Of a stretch of DNA of 64,000 nt, positions 45,461-56,574 are shown in pieces. The DNA is from Antilocapra americana (Eukaryota > Chordata > Mammalia > Artiodactyla > Antilocapridae). Where the stretch lies: the NCBI GenBank assembly GCA_007570785.1, contig ML662465.1, positions 6,747,974 to 6,811,973 of the forward strand. The letters run 5' to 3'. The notes beneath the pieces are model-generated. The model did no database searches. It saw only the letters and a program-made list of their open reading frames with translations, and had not been told where the DNA came from. Both the position numbers and the translations under genes were made by a program. Position 1 is the first letter of the stretch; each line of letters begins with the position of its first letter.

Positions 45461-46390
45461 CTTCCAAATAGGAAAAGGAGTATGTCAAGGCTGTATACTG
45501 TCACCTGCTTATTTATACGCCGAGTACGTCATGAGAAACGCTGGACTGGAAGAAGCACAAGCTGGAATCAAGATTGCTGGGAGAAATATCAATAACCTCA
45601 GATGTGCAGATAACACCACCGTTATGGCAGAAAGTAAAGAAGAACTAAAAAGCCTCTTGATGAAAGTGAAAGAGGAGAGTGAAAAAGTTGGCTTAAAGCT
45701 CAACATTCAGAAAACTAAGATCATGGCATCTGGTCCCATCACTTCATGGGAAATAGATGGGGAAACAGTGGAAACAGTGTCAGACTTTATTTTCTTAGAC
45801 TCCAAAATCACTGCAGATGGTGACTGCAGTCTTAAAATTAAAAGACGTTTACTTCTTGGAAGGAAAGTTATGACCAACCTAGACAGCATATTAAAAAGCA
45901 AAGACATTACTTTGTCACCAAAGGTCTGTCTAATCAAGGCTATGGTTTTTCCAGTAGTCATGTATGGATGTGAGAGTTGAAGTATAAAGAAAGCTGAGTA
46001 CCAAAGAATTGATGCTTTTGAACTGTGGTGTTGGAGAAGACTCTTGAGAGTCCCTTGGACTGCAAGGAGATCCAACCAGTCCATCCTAAAGGAGATCAGT
46101 CCTGGGTGTTCACTGGCAGAACTGGTGTTGAAGCTGAAACTCCAATACTTTGGCCACCTCATGCGAAGAGCTGACTCATTGGAAAAGACCCTGATGCTGG
46201 GAAGGATTGGGGGCAGGAGGAGAAGGGGACGACAGAGGATGAGATGGCTGGATGGCATCACCAACTCGATGGACATGGGTTTGGGTGGACTCCAGGAGTT
46301 GGTGATGGACAGGGAGGCCTGGCGTGCTGAGCTTCATGGAGTCGCAAAGAGTCAGATACGACTGAGCGACTAAACTGATACTGACACTGA
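45461..46390 (+). mobile_element. BovB LINE 3' kilobase, sense
   Basis: It carries one of the longest open BovB frames in the window (ends 45980). Relics are GKGVCQGCILSP, then CADNTTVMAESKEELKSLLM, so the catalytic YADD is now CADN, then GDCSLKIKRRLLLGRKVMTN. A TGG-to-TGA stop follows GCES. A second frame from 46044 covers the C-terminus ([20 protein letters not shown]). The first part of the open frame (45318-45460) is flanking DNA. Confidence 0.93.
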
Positions 46391-46687
46391 TTTTACTCAG
46401 CTTTTTGTTTTGGGATATCTCATGTCCTTTTGTGGTAGTTCAAGTAGAAGCTGAGGAGTACAGAGACTAGAAGTTGGAAATGAGAGACTAAAAGAGGAGA
46501 AAGAGGGATGGAGGAGTCCACAGCCAAGAGGGAAGACAAATTTATTTGACTTGCGCTAAGCCTTGATGTTTCCTCACTTCCAAGCATCTAAAAAAGAAAT
46601 TGTGTCAGTTCTCAGTAATAAGTTCCGAGCTTCAGTTTCAAAACTGGTATTCTGACACCTGTTATAAGCTTGAACAGTAATACAACA

Positions 46688-46880
46688 ATATCTAACTTTT
46701 ACTGAGCACTTACTATGCATCAGGCACTGTTTTAAATGTTTTACATGGATTAACTCAATCATTACAATAACTCACTGAGATGTTATCTCTATTTTACAGA
46801 AGGGGAACTTTATAGAGAAAGGCCAGGCAAGTTAACCAAAGTAACAGAGCTACTAAGTGGTAAAGTTTGGATTTGAATCC
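46688..46880 (-). mobile_element. MIR SINE, antisense
   Basis: TACTGAGCACTTACTATGCA, TCAGGCACTGTTTTAAATGT and ACAGAGCTACTAAGTGGTAA are intact hallmarks. Confidence 0.88.
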
Positions 46881-48089
46881 TAAACTTTCCCTTACTAGTT
46901 TACTGCAGTGATTTTCAAACTACATTCTGAGGAACCTTTCAGCTCAGGAGCTCTATTTTCAAAATATACTTTGTTCATTCAAAAAGCTGCAGTAAAAACA
47001 TCACAATCAAGACTTTTGTATGATGTATAATGTACCAAAGAGAATCAATAACATATTAACTTTTTGCTGCCAGGTTAAAGTCACTTTTTTGCAGATCTTA
47101 GCATAAAGCCAGTCCTGCCACCTCTGAAATCTTAACTGAACTTCCTGTAAGTGTTTCATTGATTTGGAAAGTGTAACTCTGCACTATTTTTTTTTTGTTT
47201 AACTCAAGACTAGATCTGTCTGTTCAGGTAAAAAGTACAGTGAGCATATAAGCTCAAACACTAGGCAAGATTCAGGTACATCTTACCACAATGCAAAGGC
47301 ACAAGAGTGATCAAAGAAACATACTACTTCATTCATTTTAAGTTTTGGGGAGCTCATTGTCTGACATATTTAACCTTAAGAAATACAGGTTAGGGAATTC
47401 CCTGGTGGTCCAGTGGTTAGGGCTCCATGCTCTCATTGTCAAGGGCCCTGGTTTAGTCTCTGACTGGGAAACTAAAATCCCACAAGACACAGCCAGAAAA
47501 AGAAAAAAAAGAAAAATGAAAAAAAGAAAGAAATACCAGGTAGATATGATTTTGAAAAAAATCTCCAGTGTTCTTACTATCTCTTTTTATTCCTCTTGCT
47601 AAACACAGAATATTTAACTGAAAGTTATCTTGAGATGGCAACGGAAACTGTTAGAAAAAAAAAAAATCACCTCCTCCACCCCCACTTCAACCATACATCA
47701 CCAGTCACAGTCTGGACCTTGTGCCCCTAATCCCCTGCCCTTCCACTCTGCTGTATCAATAATTCTCAATGAAGTCTTCAACTCTATGGCTCTAAGTCAA
47801 CTATTCCCCTGACCAAATGCCATCTGGTATTCAATGCCTAAAATTTATATAACAGCTTTCTTTTTCACTTTAACTCTTTATCCAGCTGAGATTTAATGAG
47901 CTCTCATTACAATATTTTGACCAATGCCCTAAACACTTTTGCTCCTCTGTCATTTTGTTGCATGTATCTGGCAAACCACAACTCTGAATGAAGCTATTGG
48001 CTTTCCTTATACACTGGGGCCAGAGTAGCTGAGCACCACCAGAGGGTCAACAAAGCATAGATTGGTTATCACACTTTATGTTCATGAAC
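46881..48089. other. Mostly unique sequence
   Basis: Outside the CHR-1 SINE at 47393-47526 nothing was recognised. Confidence 0.5.
47393..47526 (+). mobile_element. CHR-1-type SINE, plus strand, with target-site duplication
   Basis: GGGAATTCCCTGGTGGTCCA through an A/G-rich tail. AAGAAATACAGGTTA (47378) and AAGAAATACCAGGTA (47527) flank it. Confidence 0.92.
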
Positions 48090-48460
48090 ACTGACTTCAA
48101 TGAAGTTTCCACGCTGCTAGATAATCCTATTGTCTCCAGCTGTCTCTCGCAACTATTATTTCAAACATTTTCTACTTCTTTCAAACCTTGGACTTCTGTC
48201 CCTCCCATCTCCAAGGCAACTCACAGCTGATGACTTTGCCTAATTTGAAGGAGTTGTATTCATCTTATTCTTGTTTTCTTTCAAATATAATCGAGTATAA
48301 CATCTTCTCAGGAATGTTACGAGATTACTTATCTCTCTCTCCTCCCTTTCTAAGCTGTTTCCTTCCCCTGGACATTCAGTCTATTTTATATACTGGGATT
48401 CCACTTGAAACTTCTTCACAAAAGGAGACACTACACACATATTCAGATTAAAAACAAGAA
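48090..48460 (+). mobile_element. Probable L2 ORF fragment
   Basis: CTCACAGCTGATGACTTTGC followed by TAATTTGAAGGAG resembles the L2 segment that reads CAGCTGATGA..TTGCTTC. It is decayed and the confidence is moderate. Confidence 0.5.
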
Positions 48461-48579
48461 GTCAGGAACTGGATGTCACACATACAACTTGTAACACTGA
48501 CATTATCAACATTTTCAGAAACAAAGCCCGAAGTTTCACCAAATTTGAAATCATTCTGATATTTTCTTTATATGCTTTA

Positions 48580-48720
48580 GTTTTTAAAAAAGATATAATT
48601 AACATATAAGATTGTGTATGTTTAAGGTGCACAACGTGTGTATTTGATACACTTATAAATTGCAACATTACCATTGTAGCAATAGCTAACACTGCTACAG
48701 GGTCACATAATAATCATATA
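48580..48720 (-). mobile_element. Antisense L1 fragment
   Basis: AAGATATAATTAACATATAA and TTTAAGGTGCACAACGTGTG resemble the reverse of an L1 3' region. Only about 140 bp is kept. Confidence 0.6.
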
Positions 48721-49559
48721 TATTTTACAATTAAGAGCTCTGCTATGACTATACAGGCAAGAGAAGGAGCAGAAATTTTTAGAGTGTTATTTTAATAACC
48801 AGTAAATCTGACAGCATGATTTTGTTACTAGGTCTAATGGGGGAGAGAAAGGAGGAGGAAGCAACAAATGTCCCAGCCACAGCTTTTTTTAAGAGCTAAA
48901 AATACTGCAGGATAAATACAGAACCATAAGCAATACTTAAGAAGCAAGTCTGACAGCACAGTGATACATTCTTACAACAAAATATTCATGGAGGGAGTCT
49001 GATAGTCCCAACTCTCATCATTCCTTTCACCTGCACTAAACAAGCAGTTAGAAAAGAAGTTTATTCCTTTACTTCCATCAGCTCTCCTGGCAGCTGTTAC
49101 ATTAATTACAGTTTTCCTCTTACAGGTCTGGGTGTGTGAGTGAGTGAACGTGTGTGTATGTGTGTGTGTGTGGGGGGGGGTGTAGTTGGTGGCCAAAGCC
49201 AGGAAAAATCCTGCAAGGGCATTCACCTGGGATACCCTTCACAAAGATGCCTACCTCTTTCCTGAGGGCACCATCTCATCGCTGCTGCCCACAGTTCGGT
49301 GGTGTTACAGCAGGCACTGTTTGCTACTGGGCTGCCTACAACTCTAATGTGTTACTTAATTTTGTAACTACTAATAGGATCTCGAAAGCGTTTTGTGATG
49401 CGCTGGAATGAAAGATGCTCCATAAAATGAAGTTTATTATTAGGATTATTACAGCTCCAGGGTCTAAAATAAAGCAAAATTATAACCGTATAGGCTTCAA
49501 AGGGAAAATCGGAAGCCACATGCATCTCAAACACTGCCAAGTGGGCAGGGGCTGGGCAG
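48721..49559. other. Unique sequence leading to the CpG island
   Basis: It contains the TG microsatellite. GC content rises from about 49.2 kb toward the island. Confidence 0.55.
49131..49181 (+). repeat. TG microsatellite with G-run
   Basis: GTGTGTGAGTGAGTGAACGT followed by (TG)n and GGGGGGGGG. It lies about 0.4 kb from the CpG-island edge. Confidence 0.9.
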
Positions 49560-50790
49560 GGGCGCGGGTCTGAGGCTCTCATCCGGCGCCCCCACCGCCA
49601 GCAGCTCTCGCGGCACCATTAACCCGGTCCTGCCCGGACCTCTATCCCGGACGCCGCTTCTTAGGGTGCGGGACGGGGGTCAGCGGTCGGCCCCGACTCC
49701 TTTCGGCCCCTCGTCGCCCGTCAGCTCAAAGGGGCCTCTCACACCCCGACAGGCTGCCTCGCTCCGGGCCCCAGTCTCACCGCCTGGCTTCTAATTCCTT
49801 CACAGGCGCCTCAGTTTCCTCCACATCGGTTTCCTCCTGTCTCCCACCTTGACTTTTTTTTTTTTAATCCAGGACGACGCTCGATCCTCCCTCCGCTGTC
49901 CCTCAGGTTGGCGGCTGCCTCCCTTCACCCCCTCTCCCGGTGCAGGACCACAGCCCGGTCCAGATCTCCTCGCCCCTCGGCCACTTCGCACTCAGCCCGC
50001 GGTGCCGCTCCGCTCCGTCCGGGGGTCCGGCTCGCGACCCGCGGGTCCCCTTCGCCAGCCCCTCGGCCAGGCAGCCAGGGTCGCCCCACCGCCCCCTTCT
50101 CAGGCTGGCCGCCGCCGCGCATCCTCCAGCCCCGGCTTCTCCCGAGCCGGGTCTCCCCTCCCCTCCCTTCGCCCGCAGCCAATCCCCCGGCCGGCCCCGC
50201 GCGCCTGCCGCTCGCTCACCCGCGGACTCCCCGGTGTTGATCCAGTCCGGGTTGGCGATGCTGGCGATGGCGAAGATATCGGCGGCCAGAAAGAGACATC
50301 CTGAGATGATGGTCAGTTTATCCATCTCCCCGCCCCGCTCCCCCCACCCCCCGAGCCCCGGGCAGGCCGCGGCCTCACGCCTCCCGCCCCATGGGCCGCC
50401 GCCGGGGCCAGAAGACCCCACGCCGCCGCCTCGCGCCCCCTCGGCCCCCGCGCGCCGCTCGCGCCCTCCGCGCGCCCGGGACTCGCAGCCGCGGCGCGGC
50501 CCGCACAGCCGGAACCGCCGCCCGCCCCGGAACTGCTCCGCCCGCCCGCCCCTCACCCGGAAGCGAAGCCGAGGCGCTGGCGGGGCCGGCTCCGGCCCTC
50601 GGCCCCCGGCGACCCCGTTCCGTCCTCCCGCTCCAGCCCAGGCCCGCAGCCCCAGGCCGTCCTCCCGCCCGCCTCGGGCCTTGCTCCGCCCGGCTTCGCC
50701 TCGGCCGCCCGCCTCGCTGCCCCGGACTGGGCAGGAGCCGCTTTTCTTCCAGCGGGAGGCGGCCTCGAGACCGCCGAGGGATGCCGATGA
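49560..50790 (-). promoter_or_regulatory. MOSMO: CpG-island promoter of MOSMO
   Basis: The base composition switches sharply here to very GC-rich DNA dense in CpG, spanning roughly 0.65 kb inside the start of intron 1, the coding exon, and about 0.45 kb upstream. Several GC boxes (CCCGCCC or CCGCCCC) lie at 50330-50560, an ETS-like site ACCCGGAAGC lies at 50555-50564, and no TATA box is evident. This is the usual architecture of a broadly expressed, dispersed-start promoter. The transcription start is inferred to lie between 50326 and about 50560; the sequence alone does not fix it. Confidence 0.85.
50220..50325 (-). CDS. MOSMO: MOSMO coding exon 1 (modulator of smoothened)
   Basis: This minus-strand exon encodes the N-terminus of MOSMO, a small four-helix membrane protein (about 167 residues in human, from memory) that acts with MEGF8 and MGRN1 to lower cell-surface Smoothened and so damp Hedgehog signalling. 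The exon gives 35 codons plus one base. The peptide starts MDKLTIISGCLFLAAD and ends NPDWINTGESA, matching the recalled human protein. Residues 4-25 form the first hydrophobic helix. The start ATG (50325-50323) has a good context, with G at -3 and G at +4. The donor reads GCGG|GTGAGC after 50220, leaving phase 1. The frame stays open far upstream only because CpG-island DNA has few stop codons, so homology and context decide the start. No other exon of this gene was seen in the window. Confidence 0.93.
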
Positions 50791-51039
50791 CAAGCTCTTG
50801 GCACCTTGTGTTACCGTTGCTTCGGCCGAATTCGTCAGCCCGGGACTGCCCCATTTAGGAAATGATTGTGGACTCCTGCTTGCAGCAGGCACTGGAGGTG
50901 CCGGAGTGGACAGGAGAAACAAGTCTCCTGCTCTCAGAACAGAAACTTTGTTAAAAACGGATCTTTAATGCTAGGTGTTAATCTGTTAATTAAATTGGGG
51001 GCCGGCCTGATGAGAGGTTTAGGGGGCGGCGGTTTGATG

Positions 51040-51650
51040 ATACTTAGGATGACCAGGGAAGGTTTCACTGAGAACGCCACGTTCATGAAAACCTCATGCG
51101 TGAAGATCTGGACTAGACTGTTCCAGACAGAGAGAAAAGGAAGTGCAAAGAAAGTTAGGGAAGCGGGCAAGGAAGAGGTTGGGCTGTTCAAGGAACTGCA
51201 GAACGGCCCGTGTGGCTGGAGAAAAAGATAGGCAGAGATCAAATGTAGGGCTTCAGGAGCCGTGATAAAGAGTTTGGATTTTGTTCTAAATGCACCAGGA
51301 AAGCACTGGAGGGTTTAAAGCAGGAGAGTGACAGATCTTATTCAATCTGTAAAAAGAGTGTGGATTGTAAGTGGGGAGGGGCAAGAACAAAAGCGGGGAT
51401 ACCAGTTAAGCACAGTAGTCCAGGAGAGAGACAAATGTAGCTTTAGCTAGAATAAGAGTAGTGAAGATGGGGGACAATGGGCAGATAGGGATGTTTTTTA
51501 GGCAGAGGAAAGGACGCGCTGATAAATGAGGGGAGTTGAAAGAAAGAGAGGATTCAGGGAATGACTTCTAAATTTTTGGCCTGAGTAACTGGGTGTTTGA
51601 TGATACTATTTACTGAGGTGGGATGTGGGGAGGGGCTTAAGTTGGATGGA
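51040..51650 (-). mobile_element. L2 LINE 3' half, antisense, beside MOSMO promoter
   Basis: In order: CAGGGAAGGTTTCACTGAGA, AGGAAGTGCAAAG, CCGTGTGGCTGGAGAAAAAG, AAAGAGTTTGGATTTTGTTC, TTTAAAGCAGGAGAGTGACA and TTTTTGGCCTGAGTAACTGG. All are reversed L2 landmarks, giving an unusually long 0.6-kb copy. Confidence 0.78.
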
Positions 51651-53512
51651 GAAACAGAAAAAGAGAGGGTTGGCAAAATTTGTTAGCGACACATATGGTC
51701 TACCACATACGATTTTGCTATCTAGTGGAGGTTTCCTTTTCTTCCATGACTCATGTGCTAAATCACTATTAACCCTGACGTTGAGTCCAGCTCTTCCCCC
51801 CCCCCCCCATAGTTCTCCATTCAGCGAACAGGAACTGAGATGCTTATTTTCTCCATAAGGGCCACCTAGGTCATCTTTAGAAAGACCTAGAAGAGTGATA
51901 TCTGGCTCTATTTTTGGAATGCCTACATGTCCACAGAACTCAGCAGGTTTCAAATTCCACCAGTCTAACAGCCTTGCAGAAATGCACAGAGTTATCAGTA
52001 TCACCACATAGATTGGGTAAGGAAGTTCAATTGCTAGCCTATAGACTTTCCTGTCCAAACATTGGTCTCTTATGGGGGGGAGGGGAGGGGTTTTATTGTT
52101 ATTATTAAATCATATATTTTTCCTCTGCCACAGAAATTGACATAAGCTGATTTATATGTTCCAGGAATTTAGACATAATGCATATCACATTACTGCAGGA
52201 ATTTTTCACTGTTTGTTGTTGTTTAAACACTGGAGAGCTTTGGCGGAGTCATTTTCTTGGCTTCTTTCTGGTGTTTCTGCTGCCAAGTAATAGAAGAAAC
52301 TCCAACTGTACAGTTCTGAATTCTCAAACAGTGCCCACGTATGTTCACCATTGGGCCAGTTGAGAATCTTAGGGTGAAATGTTGGAACACTTGCCTGTTC
52401 TGACTCCAACTAAGTGGAATTATGACTTGATTCTTGTGTTTAAAAAATAAAAGTATAAATGCCTCCTTCTACCCAGGCATCCCTTCCTGTCACTCCTACC
52501 TTTGCCCTTCCATGAGAGGTCTGAATCTAATACTAAACCACAAAAACAACTATTACAAAGTTAAAAGAATTTAAAACTTTTTTCTACCAGATTAATAGCT
52601 GCACATCACTACAGACAACAGCCACCTATCCCATTCCTTACCAGTCAGGATGTGGGACGAGAGGGCTGGGCAGGGACCAAATTCTCTGTTTACGGATTTC
52701 CTGTTAGTCCCAATAATTTGGGGCTGGTTTTAACCCCCAGTTTCATTCTTGCTTGCCAGTGTAGTGTTTCAGAGTCCCAAGACTCTCAGGACAAGACAAA
52801 TCAGTCTGTTTTCTATATCTCAGTCTAGATTTCAGTAGAGGCAAACCCTAGGGGTTAGGGAGACATGGTAGAATGGAGTGAAAATGAATACAGAACCATA
52901 TTTCAGCCCCACCCATGCTACTAACTTGAACTTGGGAAAGTTACGTCACCTCTGGGCCTCTTTCCTCTATCTGACCAATAGACTCCCAGAGTCAGGCCCT
53001 CGGTTTCAGTGATAGAACCTCCTCATCTGCACAGGTGAGACCTCTGTGCAGAGCAGCTAGAACTTTTGTATCCAGAGAGAAGATAAGCCACAAGGCTCCA
53101 AAAGGCAGAAGGTCCGTAAGGACCCAGGAAAACAGAAGGTCCCCAGGAGGGAGCTCTGCTAGCAGCCCGAAGTCACAGTCATCCTGTGGTTTTTAAAGGG
53201 CTCTGGACATAGCATGATGTCATGATGGATGTTAGACCTCAGCCCAGCAGAGGCTGAATCCAGAGGGAGCTCAGGGAAAGCTGTGGAGGGGACTGTGCAA
53301 TCACTCTTCTTTTTAAGGAGGATCCTTGGCCTGACAGGGTCAAGAACACACTGCCTCCCTGGGGATCCGGTTTACCATGCAGGCTAAGGATGTGGTGAAT
53401 GCACCATACATGTTCACCTGGGGTTTCTGGAATTAGATGAAATGAAAGAGCTAAACCCAGAGGCTAGTAACTTGTGCCAGGGCTCACATATCATTTAGTC
53501 TCTTGGATTGGG
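51651..53512. other. MOSMO-PDZD9 intergenic, no repeat recognised
   Basis: This is the longest stretch in the window where I recognised no repeat (1.9 kb), lying between the two divergent promoters. There is no coding signal. A C-run (51797-51809) and a G-run (52075-52088) are present. Confidence 0.5.
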
Positions 53513-54880
53513 TTCTGTTGAAGCTGACTTAGAGACAGATTATTGATTACAGTGCAAGAAGTTTATTAGGGAGTGCTGTTAGGATCAACTCCTATGGAGG
53601 AAGGGAAGGAAGCAGGACTGGGCAGAGGAAGCAGTTTGACATGGTGCAGTCACAGGAGGCTTTGGCGAGCCCACAGGGAGCTCTGAACTGGTGATGGCTG
53701 TTCTGAGCTGTTCTGAGCTGGGGTAAAAGGGCCAACGAAGCCTTGATATCTCTGCGTGGACCAGTCATTGGGTGCTAGTCGTGGGGCATGACCTCGGGTA
53801 ATGGGGCTCTTCAGCCAAAGATAATTCCTTGAGAGGGCTGACAGCTGAGAGCTGTCAACCTACAACCTCCCCAGTAGCTGGGGCATCGGTCCTCCAGTCC
53901 TGAAGGGGGACTAGGTAGGACAGAGCAGCATTTGCAACAGTGCACCCGTTGTGCTGCACAGACCCACTTGCTTCTTTTTAGTTCTGAGAGCAGCACCTTC
54001 AGGGACCCAGTGGAGTCTTCTCCTGTGGGAAACTTACAAGAGGAAGGTTAATGGGACAAAATAGAACTCTTGCTGCTGCTGCTGCTGTAGCTCACCTTAA
54101 TGTATAACTGACATACTCATCATTTCCTGCTTCTCCTTTCCATCCTAGATTCCTCTCACCCTCAGCACCTCTAGGTGGCTTACATGGTGGCATGGCCCAG
54201 ACCTCCATCCCCAAGGGTGTTGAGCCTCTGGTTGCCATGTACCTCTCAGGCTGTGGCTGCTGTATTTGTCTATTTAAAATAGGGCAAAGGAGAACTGAGG
54301 CACCCAGGTAGATGATGTGGGTGCCAAGCCATTTTACTACCGGTGAAAAACTGAACAATCTTAGCACTTCCCTGTGCCCAAGTCTATGTATCTCTGTGGG
54401 GGATGGGGTCCTCATTATTACCCGGGCAGCAGGTCCAACTCCAGAATCCCGTCTTAGCATTTACTCATTCGTGCTGTCCCTGGCACAAGCTGTTACAGGT
54501 TGGGTTCTCTGGGAATACTCTGAGTTGCAGGGCATTTACTGGGGCGTACTCTCCATCAGTGGACAGAGAGAAGGAAGCAAGGCCTGGCAGAGGGAGAAGT
54601 CTGGTTGCCGAGCAGCGATAGGAGGACCTCAGCTGGTCCCTTAGGGAGCTCTGAAGCTGAGGTGGCCCTTTACAGTGTTCAAGTTGGGCTGAGGGAGCCA
54701 GGTTTTTTTTACCCTGCATCGATCGGTCACTGGATGCTAGCTTCCCTGGGTAGGTGTGATTTCGGGCAAGGGCTCTCTTCAGCTAGTGGCAGGTTTGACG
54801 TGGAAGAGAAGGAATAGATCCTCTAGTCCTGAAGGGGGATCTGGGCAGCACAGCATAGCATCCACAACAGTTGGTACCTT
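53513..54880. repeat. Pair of diverged related segments
   Basis: 53513-53960 and 54497-54880 share the order GGTTCT, TTTA(T/C)T, GAAGGAAGCA, GGGAGCTCTGAA, GTCA(T/C)TGG(G/A)TGCTAG, CTCTTCAGC and AGTCCTGAAGGGGGA. They are two copies of one old sequence, either an unrecognised ancient repeat or a local duplication. Confidence 0.7.
54070..54087 (+). repeat. TGC trinucleotide repeat (6 units)
   Basis: TGCTGCTGCTGCTGCTG lies between the two related segments. It is not in a recognised exon. Confidence 0.9.
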
Positions 54881-55416
54881 TCAGTTCCACCAGTCAGTGT
54901 GATCTTGGCATTTACTATGAAGAGTTTTCAGTCTGGGATGGAGGGAGGGTCCAGGAACCCTGTGTGCCAGGTCCCTCACAGGACCTTGAAGGCTGGTGTA
55001 CTTGATTCCTACAAATGCTCACCATTCTCTAACTGATAGGAAAATGGAGGGGAAGGATGCATTTTATGATAGAATTAATTTAGTGTCTGGACAGAAGCCT
55101 CACCAGACTGAAGGAGGAATCAGGCAATCTATCACAAGGAGCTACCTGCAGGAGATGCCTTGAGGCTGAGAGTAACAGGGAACAGGATGGCATTTCCTTC
55201 TGAATCAGCCACCTGAGCACAAAATTTATCCAACAAGAAGTCTGCCCCTGGTTAACTGTGTAAAGCCACAGAAGCAGCTGAATAAGGTGGGACCTCCCAG
55301 TTTACCATGGAAGTCTTTGGACAGTGCTACACCCCATAGGTGCTTGATTATTGTTTGTTGAAGGCATGAACACAAGAGACTTTGCCTTTTGGTTTTATCA
55401 GAGTCTGGATGACAGT

Positions 55417-55630
55417 GTGTGCGTGCGTGTTAAGTCGCTTGAGTTGTGTCTGACTCTGCAACCCTGTGACTGTAACTCACCAGGCTTCTCTGTCCATGGG
55501 ATTCTCCAGGCAAGGATGCTGGAGTGGGTTACAAGGGATCTTCCCAACCCAGGGATCGAACTCTTGTCTCCAGCATCTACCTGCATTGGCAGGAGAGTTC
55601 TTTACCATTAGTGCCACATGGAAAGCCCAG
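55417..55630 (-). mobile_element. Bov-tA SINE, minus strand, with target-site duplication
   Basis: GTTAAGTCGCTTGAGTTGTG through AGTGCCACATGGAAAGCCC. The exact repeat GGATGACAGT lies at 55407-55416 and 55631-55640. Confidence 0.93.
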
Positions 55631-55649
55631 GGATGACAGTAGTGCTGCA

Positions 55650-55860
55650 TTATTATATTGTTTTCTATTTCTTATAGAATTTATTTTTGACAATTTATAC
55701 TTTCCTACAATTGTTCACTTCATCTGTTTTTTAAATCTTAAGTTCCAGGAGGATAGAGCCTATATTTGTTTTTTTTTTTTTTTTTGTCTACTGTTACGTC
55801 CTTTGCATCAGCAAAAACCATGTAGCAGGCTTCCAGTAAATATTTGTTGTGTGAGTGAAT
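55650..55860 (+). mobile_element. L2 3' end
   Basis: TTCCAGGAGGATAGAGCCTA, a T-run with CTACTGTTACGTCC, and CAGTAAATATTTGTTGTGTG (usually CAATAAATATTTGTTGAATG) mark the terminal L2 region. Confidence 0.7.
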
Positions 55861-56279
55861 GTGTGTGTGTGTGAAATGGATTATTTTGGAAAAAAGGAAG
55901 AATTAATTCCTCTCCTAATCATGACTCATATTTTCAGGCCACCCTTGGCCTTTTCTCATTCAAAACATTCATGAATGAAGTGCAGTTCCAAAGCAGTTGG
56001 CGCTGTGATATAACAGTGTTTGAAAATACCATTATTGGGAGCTCAGCAGGACATCTGTGCTCATCTATGAACTAGTCATGATATTCTGCAGACCATTCAC
56101 ATCTTTGAGGCCCCCTCCTCGAGGTTTCCTCCCCACTCTCCATTTCAGTAGTTTCCCAAGAATGGGTGATGAACCCACTGTGAGCCAGACATTGTGTCAG
56201 TCCCGCAGTTTTTTTCTGCACCAAAGTGCTCACATACTGCGCTTTCCAGAGTCTACTGAACATTGTAGTGACCGCTCTG

Positions 56280-56455
56280 CCGCGCAACGTCTAGGAGGCG
56301 GCGTCGCAGCGCCCCCTGGGGGCCAGCTCGAGATCTCCTCGCCACCGGCGATCAATCCGCAGTGCGCCGGCTCCTGGTTCGAAACAGTTGGGAGATGGAC
56401 TGACTCCAGCTTCCGCTCAGGGAGGCCCTCCTGAGCGGCCTGGCCTCCCAGGGCC
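56280..56455 (+). promoter_or_regulatory. PDZD9: Putative PDZD9 promoter region, small GC/CpG-rich patch
   Basis: A local cluster of CpGs (CTGCCGCGCAACG, GGCGGCGTCGCAGCGCC, CACCGGCGATC) stands out from the surrounding AT-rich DNA just upstream of the PDZD9 ATG. It is too short for a housekeeping island, which would fit a tissue-restricted promoter. No TATA box was evident. The role is inferred from position. Confidence 0.5.
56307..56324 (-). promoter_or_regulatory. CTCF-like binding motif
   Basis: The minus strand reads GGCCCCCAGGGGGCGCTG, which contains the CCAGGGGGCGC core of the vertebrate CTCF consensus. It lies between the divergent MOSMO and PDZD9 starts, 132 bp before the PDZD9 ATG. 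Binding is not shown by sequence alone. Confidence 0.6.
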
Positions 56456-56486
56456 ATGAAGAAGTCCATCCAGAAAAACGTTAAAG
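56456..56486 (+). CDS. PDZD9: PDZD9 coding exon 1
   Basis: This short first coding exon encodes MKKSIQKNVK plus one base. The start ATG has G at -3, and the exon ends at a donor AAAG|GTAACT. Its last base joins the first two bases of the exon at 58466 to make a glycine codon, so the phases agree. The basic N-terminal peptide resembles the short basic start I recall for human PDZD9, though alignment there is weak. The exon was chosen because it is the nearest in-phase ATG and donor upstream of the unmistakable PDZ exon. An alternative upstream start or noncoding first exon is possible. Confidence 0.75.
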
Positions 56487-56574
56487 GTAACTGGGTATGT
56501 TCTGGAGACCAAGACCCCTTCACTTTTCCTCGTCTGTAAAATGGGACATCACACTCTTGGCTTCTGAGATAGCA

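Noticed and set aside
49903..50922. 339-codon minus-strand open frame through the CpG island
   Set aside because: It stays open because CpG-rich DNA has few stop codons. The real MOSMO start and donor (50325 to 50220) lie within it, and the translated flanks are low-complexity Gly/Arg/Ala/Pro.
49940..50968. 342-codon plus-strand open frame and shorter overlapping ones in the CpG island
   Set aside because: These are antisense shadows of the GC-rich promoter, rich in Pro, Arg and Ser, with no domain or splice support.
53513..54880. LTR pair of an endogenous retrovirus
   Set aside because: The two related blocks lie in the same direction about 1 kb apart, but no TG...CA ends, primer-binding site, polypurine tract or gag/pol text was recognised between them.
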